64,000 nt of DNA from Hyperoplus lanceolatus. Taxonomy: Eukaryota; Chordata; Actinopteri; Uranoscopiformes; Ammodytidae. The stretch covers positions 31,959,501-32,023,500 of the forward strand of contig CM049407.1 of the NCBI GenBank assembly GCA_026929865.2, written 5' to 3'. Below, piece after piece: positions 58,606 to 64,000 of this stretch (positions are counted from its first letter, which is position 1; each line of letters begins with the position of its first letter). The notes below the pieces were generated by a model. The model was given only the letters and a program-made list of their open reading frames with translations, was not told where the DNA came from and did not search any database. Position numbers and translations under genes: made by a program.

Positions 58606-60038
58606 CACTCAACAAACGCAACACTTTTGTTTTTGCTCCCATTTTTCATGAGATGGACTTAAAGATCTAAAATTCATTCCAGATACACAATATTACCATT
58701 TCTCTCAAACATTGTTCACAAATCTGTCTAAATGTGTGATAGTGAGCACTTCTGCTTTGCTGAGATAATCCATCCCACCTCACAGGTGTGCCATATCAAG
58801 ATGCTGATCTGACCTCATGATTAGTGCACAGGTGTGCATTAGACTGTCCACAATAAAACGCCACCCTGAAATATGCAGTTTTGTCTCACAGCAAAATGCC
58901 ACAGATGCCACAAGCATTGAGGGAGCGTGCAATTGGCATGCTGACAGCAGGAATGTCAACCAGATCTGTTGCTCGTGCATTGAATGTTCATTTCTCCACC
59001 ATAAGCCGTCTCCAAAGGCGTTTCAGAGAATATGGCAGTACATCCAACCGGCCTCACAACCGCAGACCACGTGTAACCACACCAGCCCAGGAACTCTACA
59101 TCCAGCAGGTTCACCTCCAAGATCGTCTGAGCCCAGCCACTGAGACAGCTGCTGAAACAATTGGTTCAGGGCAGATGGCAGACAGCGTGTGTGGCGTCGT
59201 GTGGGTGAGCGCTTTGCTGATGTCAATGTTGTGGATCGAGTGGCCCATGGTGGTGGTGGGGTTATGGTATGGGCAGGCATCTGTTATGGACGAAGAACAC
59301 AGGTGCATTTTATTGATGGCATTTTGAATGCACAGAGATACCGTGATGAGATCCTGAGGCCCATTGTTGTGCCATACATCCATGAACATCACCTCACGTT
59401 TCAGCAAGATAATGCACGGCCCCATGTTGCAAGGATCTGTACACAATTCTTGGAAACTGAAAATGTCCCAGTTCTTGCATGGCCAGCATACTCACCGGAC
59501 ATGTCACCCATTGAGCATGTTTGGGATGTGCTTGACCGGCGTATATGACAGAGTGCACCACTTCCCACTAATATCCAGCAACTTCGCACAGCCATTGAAG
59601 AGGAGTGGACCAACATTCCACAGGCCACAATTGACAATCTGATAAACTCTATGCGAAGAAGATGTGTTGCACTGCATGAGGCAAATGGTGGTCACACCAT
59701 TTGATACATTTTTGATACACCAGATACTGAGTCCCCAGTCCCCCAATAAAGCAATAAATGCACATTTCAGAGTGGCCTTTTATTGTGGACAGTCTAAGGC
59801 ACACCTGTGCACAAATCATGATGTCAGATCAGCATCTTGATGTGGCACACCTGTGAGGTGGGATGGATTATCTCAGCAAAGCAGAAGTGCTCACTATCAC
59901 ATATTTAGACAGATATGTGAACAATGTTTGAGAGAAATGGTAATATTGTGTATCTGGAATGAATTTTAGATCTTTAAGTCCATCTCATGAAAAATGGGAG
60001 CAAAAACAAAAGTGTTGCGTTTATTTTTTTGTTGAGTG
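58606..60038 (+). mobile_element. Tc1-like element, copy 2
   Basis: CACTCAACAAACGCAACAC at the left, its counterpart GTTGAGTG at the right, TA on both sides. Same family as 37379-38713 in opposite orientation. Confidence 0.94.
58881..59704 (+). pseudogene. Tc1-type transposase, internal deletion
   Basis: The HTH part is intact (MSHSKMPQMPQALRERAIGM to ATETAAETIG), then about 230 bp present in copy 1 are missing, including FTDESRF with the first catalytic Asp. A second frame from 59189 resumes at RRVGERFADVNVVDRVAHGG and keeps FQQDNARPHVARI and YSPDMSPIEHVWDVLDRRI, followed by TGA at 59546. The remaining C-terminal part (NIQQLRTAIEEEWTNIPQAT, then RRRCVALHEANGGHT) is readable to 59704. Confidence 0.92.
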
Positions 60039-60301
60039 TATATCAATGGCACAATTCACCCCATGGTATTCTCTCCAACTGCACAACTTACACCACACCG
60101 GGGGCAAGTTGTGCATCAAGACAACTTTTTTTCCGAAAGCTATATTTCTTCAACAGTTTATTCCAGATCCAAAGTTTTTATTGCCAGGGATGCACAACAC
60201 CCTGAAATATATGTACATATTTGAGTTGGAGACTTTACTGTCAAGGCCTTACTTTAAAGTCACTTTGAGTGAAAAGTTGCACAACTTAGGCCACTCTCCC
60301 C

Positions 60302-60915
60302 TACACATATTTTAATTGGCTGAAAAAATAAAATAAAAATGTTCTTAAGTTTTGATTGGGTGGGCAAGACGCACATTTGGGTGGTAATAGCTATAATTAA
60401 TTGTGTTCTTAGCCTTATGTATGAAGGAATAAATGCCATGGAAAAAGGTTTAAAATAGGGTATCCAGGCCTCAGTTTTATTTGAGTAAAATGACAAGGCA
60501 AGTTGATGCGATCACATCAAAGTTCAGAGAGAGAGAGTGAGAGCGAGCGTAGTTACAGATGCTCCTGCAGTTATTACATAGATGTCTCTTATGATTGGTT
60601 GTCTTCTTTCTTGCGTCTTGCGTCCCTGGATGTATTATATCTATCTGCCTTGGGCTAGTGAGTTGAACAAGTAGTCCTTTGTTAGCAGATACAGAATTCT
60701 CCCTTCTGCTGGGAATACTCCTATCCCTCAAGGGCATTTCTCTCCTACATGAAGTGTGTCTCCTGTCTATATTCCCTGTCCTGCATTGCATGTGTGTCTG
60801 AATAAGGAACATTTAGATCACACCGTTTAATTTGTTGATTGTTAGTTGATTATATCAAATAAATTTTTCTGACAGTGGGCACGGCCCACCCTTGCCCCTG
60901 GCTGGCGCCGGCCTC
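60302..60915. other. hAT-related fragments
   Basis: TTGATTGGGTGGGCAAGACG and GTGGGCACGGCCCACCCTTG match tracts of the 49689 family; AGTTTT(A)n and (GA)n simple repeats lie between. Boundaries not fixed. Confidence 0.5.
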
Positions 60916-62501
60916 GTCCACATGTGTATATTGGTCCCCTGAGGCTGTGTACACAATTTGGTGATAATAGTTAAGAAATCCATTAAGTAAATGTCATGTG
61001 ACTGTATTTCAGTTTATGCAAATTAGCTTTAAAAAAGTATCAATCATGGCTGACCTCCATTGTCCAAGAGGCTTTATTGTGGAGCTGAATCAGAGTCAGG
61101 AGCGAGGGCCGTGGCCTGTCAAACATTGCATTTTTTAGCTAAATGGTTTTCGCATTGTGGCGCTCCCTATGGGTTAGGTCTGGACATCTATATCTTATTC
61201 CCCTGGTGCTTTGTGATCAATTTGGTGTTGATTACGTAAAATTTGAGAAAGTTGTTGTGAAAAACCTGTTTTTCAGGCGGACTTACATGGTATGTGAGGC
61301 TTTTTTGTAAAGCATCTGGAGCTGGTTGAGAAATTGTCAATTAGGACTATGCTGTGAGGGGCGTGGCCTCTCAAACTTTCCATTCAGGGCGTAATAACAA
61401 AGCCACCATTTTCCTTTGAAAAATTATAGCACAAATAATAGTGGGGACGCACGTTCTGTGAAACGTTTTAGAAAGTGTGCCGGAAGAAATAAGGAAAGAG
61501 AACAATAATTGCAGCCCTTCAGTATTATTGAGCTCAGACCTCAGTATGACTGAAGGCCTGCACTTAATTAATGACAGTAGACGATGAGTCAGGGGACTGC
61601 CAAAGGAATTGCAACTCAGCCTGAGTGGGGCATGAATGTCTGTATCAAATTTCATGGCACTCCAACCAACATTTTCAGAAGACAATAGAGGGTGTGTAGA
61701 ATAACCATTTGATATACAGGAGGAATACAAGATAAATACAATGTTTCTTATTTTCTATAATTTGAGTCCGGAGATATATATCATATGCAATATTTGCCAT
61801 TACAGACTACAATTAGTTGTTTGGGCAGCATGCAAGTCTGCACCAAACTGAATGGCAATCTGTCCAAAAGGTGATATCTGATATAAGAAATATCATTGAA
61901 TAAGGAAAAATCAACATTGCCATCCCACAAGGCTTTTTATTAATTTACAGAGGGAAGCTTAAAATAAAGACAAAGGGTTGAGTAGCTTACATTTACTTCA
62001 TGTCACTGTTTACATCTGTCTGTCAGTCATTACTCATACACACAGTTGTCATACTGTGTTTATTCTTGCCAAGTAAAACAGGCAGGCATGTACGTTCCTT
62101 AATGAGACGTTGGAGCTGCGGATTTATATAAATCACTTGCATAGCTCTTACAAATATACTGAAGAAATGACCAGCCATGTGAATGTATTATCTTTAATCA
62201 TAAATATGGCAAGTGTCATTTCTCAGGCTTAATACGTGTGGATAATTCAATGCTTGATCATTCAACTCATTGAATTTAGGTAATGGACGAGATATGTCTT
62301 GAACAAATATATTATTCAAGTCCACAATTATGGCCTACGATGATTGCCTTTTCAGTGGAGAAATATAGTTTGTTTATGTGTTATATAAACTTAGTTCTGA
62401 AATAGCATGGTAAAAATACAGACTGCAAATCTTTACTTATATCTGTACAAGCGTATCATTTACATTATTTATGTCAAATGTGTTTTCCTTTTCCATTGTA
62501 G
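60916..62501 (+). other. igsf5 intron end, unassigned
   Basis: Contains GGCGCTCCCTATGGGTTAGG and GGGCGTGGCCTCTCAAAC-type tracts seen in dispersed repeats, but no structure could be assigned. Confidence 0.5.
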
Positions 62502-62591
62502 GGGCGTGATGTTGTGACTAGCAACCAGGGAGGAAATGGCTGCGTAAACGTACCAGGCATCAAGAAACACAGACATGTCACCATTGTGTAA
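62502..62591 (+). CDS. igsf5: IGSF5 terminal exon with PDZ ligand
   Basis: Acceptor TTCCATTGTAG. The exon reads GRDVVTSNQGGNGCVNVPGI then KKHRHVTIV and stops at TAA 62589. The final T-I-V is a class I PDZ-binding motif; IGSF5/JAM4 is known to bind the tight-junction scaffold MAGI-1 through its C terminus. Phase 0 agrees with exon 52930-52994 across a 9.5-kb transposon-filled intron. Confidence 0.88.
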   Translation, partial: GRDVVTSNQGGNGCVNVPGIKKHRHVTIV

Positions 62592-62820
62592 GCACAGAAG
62601 ATGGACAATGTGGAGGATGTGGTAGTGGCAAGTATGCTGATGTTCAAGAGTTTTGGAACACACATGCCTCCCCACCTTGAGTTTAAACTTAAGCCATAAT
62701 TCATATTTATTGTTCTGTAATATAATAACAATGTATTATAAAAGTACAACCATCTTAAACTTCCTATGTTTTTCAAGACTATACGATCCATTTTGATTTC
62801 CTAATGGGATTTCTAAAATA

Positions 62821-62826
62821 AATAAA
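62821..62826 (+). terminator. igsf5: igsf5 poly(A) signal
   Basis: AATAAA 230 bp after the stop; another AATAAA near 62899. Confidence 0.55.
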
Positions 62827-62977
62827 CAAACTACGCTAACGAATGATTCAAGAAATTTGAGAACTTCGACTTCCATTGACTTCTCTTAATGTTTGGTAAT
62901 AAACAATAAGATCCTCTACATTGAAAAGTGCCTTTATTGTTTTTTTAAAAATGGAGATTCTAGGTTATTATGTATTT

Positions 62978-63351
62978 TAGGGCTGCAACTAACGATTATT
63001 TTGATAATCGATTAATCTGTCGATTATTTTCTCGATTAATCGATTATTAATCGGTTAGTGTTTTGGCCCGTAAAATGTCAGAAAATGGTGAAAAATGTTG
63101 ATAAATTTTCCAAAGCCCATGTTGACGTCATCAAATGTATTGTTATGTCCAAAACACACAGATATTTCAGTTTACTGTCATAATAGGATTAAAGAAACCA
63201 GAAAATATTCACATTTGAGAAGCTGAAATCAGAGAATTTGATTTTTTTTATAAAAAAATTACTTGAAACGATTAATCGATTATCAAAATAGTTGGCGATT
63301 ATTTTAATAATCGATTAATAATCGATTCGTCGATTAATCGTTGCAGCTCTA
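62978..63351. mobile_element. hAT-type MITE (TAGGGCTGCAACTAACG termini), 8-bp TSD
   Basis: TAGGGCTGCAACTAACGATT and TTGCAGCTCTA ends with ATCGATTAAT tracts; ATGTATTT on both sides (62970-62977, 63352-63359). Confidence 0.93.
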
Positions 63352-63359
63352 ATGTATTT

Positions 63360-64000
63360 GGGGACTGCATTTTTTTTTGCAAATAACAGACCTATGCAGC
63401 AGGTGATGCAGAGTCAAATTAGGACATTGCTTCCATATAAGGGATCACAAGCCAAAAAGGTTTGGAATCACTGATGTAACACACTGCAGGCCATCCACTG
63501 TAGAAATGCATTTTAGTTTTATTTCGTCTCTTGTTTGTGTGTCCACTTTTTCAGTCTTTTCTAGTCTCTACTCTTTAATATGCCTCAGTAGATGAGATTC
63601 AAACTGATTGCAAGGCACTTTTTGCTGTGGATTAATTGGTGGTGATAACATGATATTCATCGTGCTATGTAAGTTCTACACTATCAGGCCTAGCTAATAA
63701 GCACTTTAATTGAATTTGTGATTGGATTTAATGGGACGCTGTGTGGAGATTTGAAGGGTCTGCCTTTTGTGAATGAATGCTTCACTCTTCTAAAGTTGTA
63801 GAAGCCTTTATGTCTATGGTGGACCAGTCAGCAGAATCCCTGGGTTCCTGAAAAGTATCTTTCTGGGAAAATTATATCACTGTGACTGTCAATATAGTCC
63901 AGTTCACTATGTAATTTTGTTGGAGTTTTTTGAGGATTAGGTAAACCATACATTTGAAATCATCAAACTATAACGAATCAGGAAATGCATGATTCCAATA
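63360..64000. other. Nothing recognised
   Basis: No ORF above background, no repeat termini seen. Confidence 0.6.

Larger units (their letters stand above)
57566..60301 (+). mobile_element. TA-flanked Pogo-like element with GGGGAGAGTGGCCTAAG termini
   Basis: GGGGAGAGTGGCCTAAGTTG and its inverse CAACTTAGGCCACTCTCCCC close the element, with TA on both sides (57564-57565, 60302-60303). It contains an acidic coding fragment (58313), a LINE-tail insertion and the second Tc1 element. Without the Tc1 copy it is about 1.3 kb. Confidence 0.88.

Overview
This is a vertebrate window, almost certainly teleost fish. It has intron-rich genes with GT..AG splice sites, no bacterial-style gene packing, long (AT)n/(GT)n/(CA)n tracts, and a dense nested mixture of hAT, Tc1/mariner, Harbinger-like, Mutator-like, Ty3/Gypsy and L1/Tx1-type elements of the kind that crowd fish introns. 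No rRNA, tRNA or CRISPR array was seen. Unless an entry says otherwise, repeat names are recognised by eye from termini, target-site duplications (TSDs) and protein motifs, not from a database search.

Left half (82-32390): one 32.3-kb giant DNA transposon. It begins TATGGCAAGCC, ends with the inverse GGCTTGCCATA, and is flanked by a 6-bp duplication (ATCATC). A second copy of the host repeat at 33537 gives the empty site. Both ends carry inverted arrays of GATATC and CTAG palindromes. Two spliced genes start just inside the ends and run toward each other. From the left (+) comes a UBX-domain gene whose downstream part resembles fish G2E3-like HECT ubiquitin-ligase genes. From the right (-) comes a four-exon helix-turn-helix plus rve-integrase gene, the presumed transposase, which fits the superfamily called IS3EU. 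Both genes are broken in this copy. The integrase has Gly where the first catalytic Asp is expected and an in-frame TAG. The UBX exon is split by a hAT element (13748-23434) with a perfect 8-bp TSD, which itself carries a young 8.05-kb Ty3/Gypsy retrotransposon (14413-22466) with two 728-bp LTRs. Other hAT elements with perfect TSDs sit in its introns.

Middle (32397-43999): the host tandem repeat, a hAT-type element, a weak small two-exon candidate gene on the minus strand (34830-35487), a Tc1-like element with a 285-aa transposase, a decayed L1/Tx1 LINE and several MITEs.

Right part (44024-62591): the 3' portion of the host gene igsf5 (immunoglobulin superfamily member 5/JAM4) on the plus strand, in six exons: a C2-type Ig exon, a transmembrane exon, four cytoplasmic exons and a C-terminal class I PDZ ligand (VTIV). 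Exon phases agree throughout. The first Ig domain and signal peptide were not found. The two long introns (7.5 and 9.5 kb) are built almost entirely of nested transposons: hAT, a pair of Mutator-like MITEs with 9-bp TSDs, a TA-flanked Pogo-like element, and a second Tc1 copy. The window ends in a hAT-type MITE and unassigned sequence.
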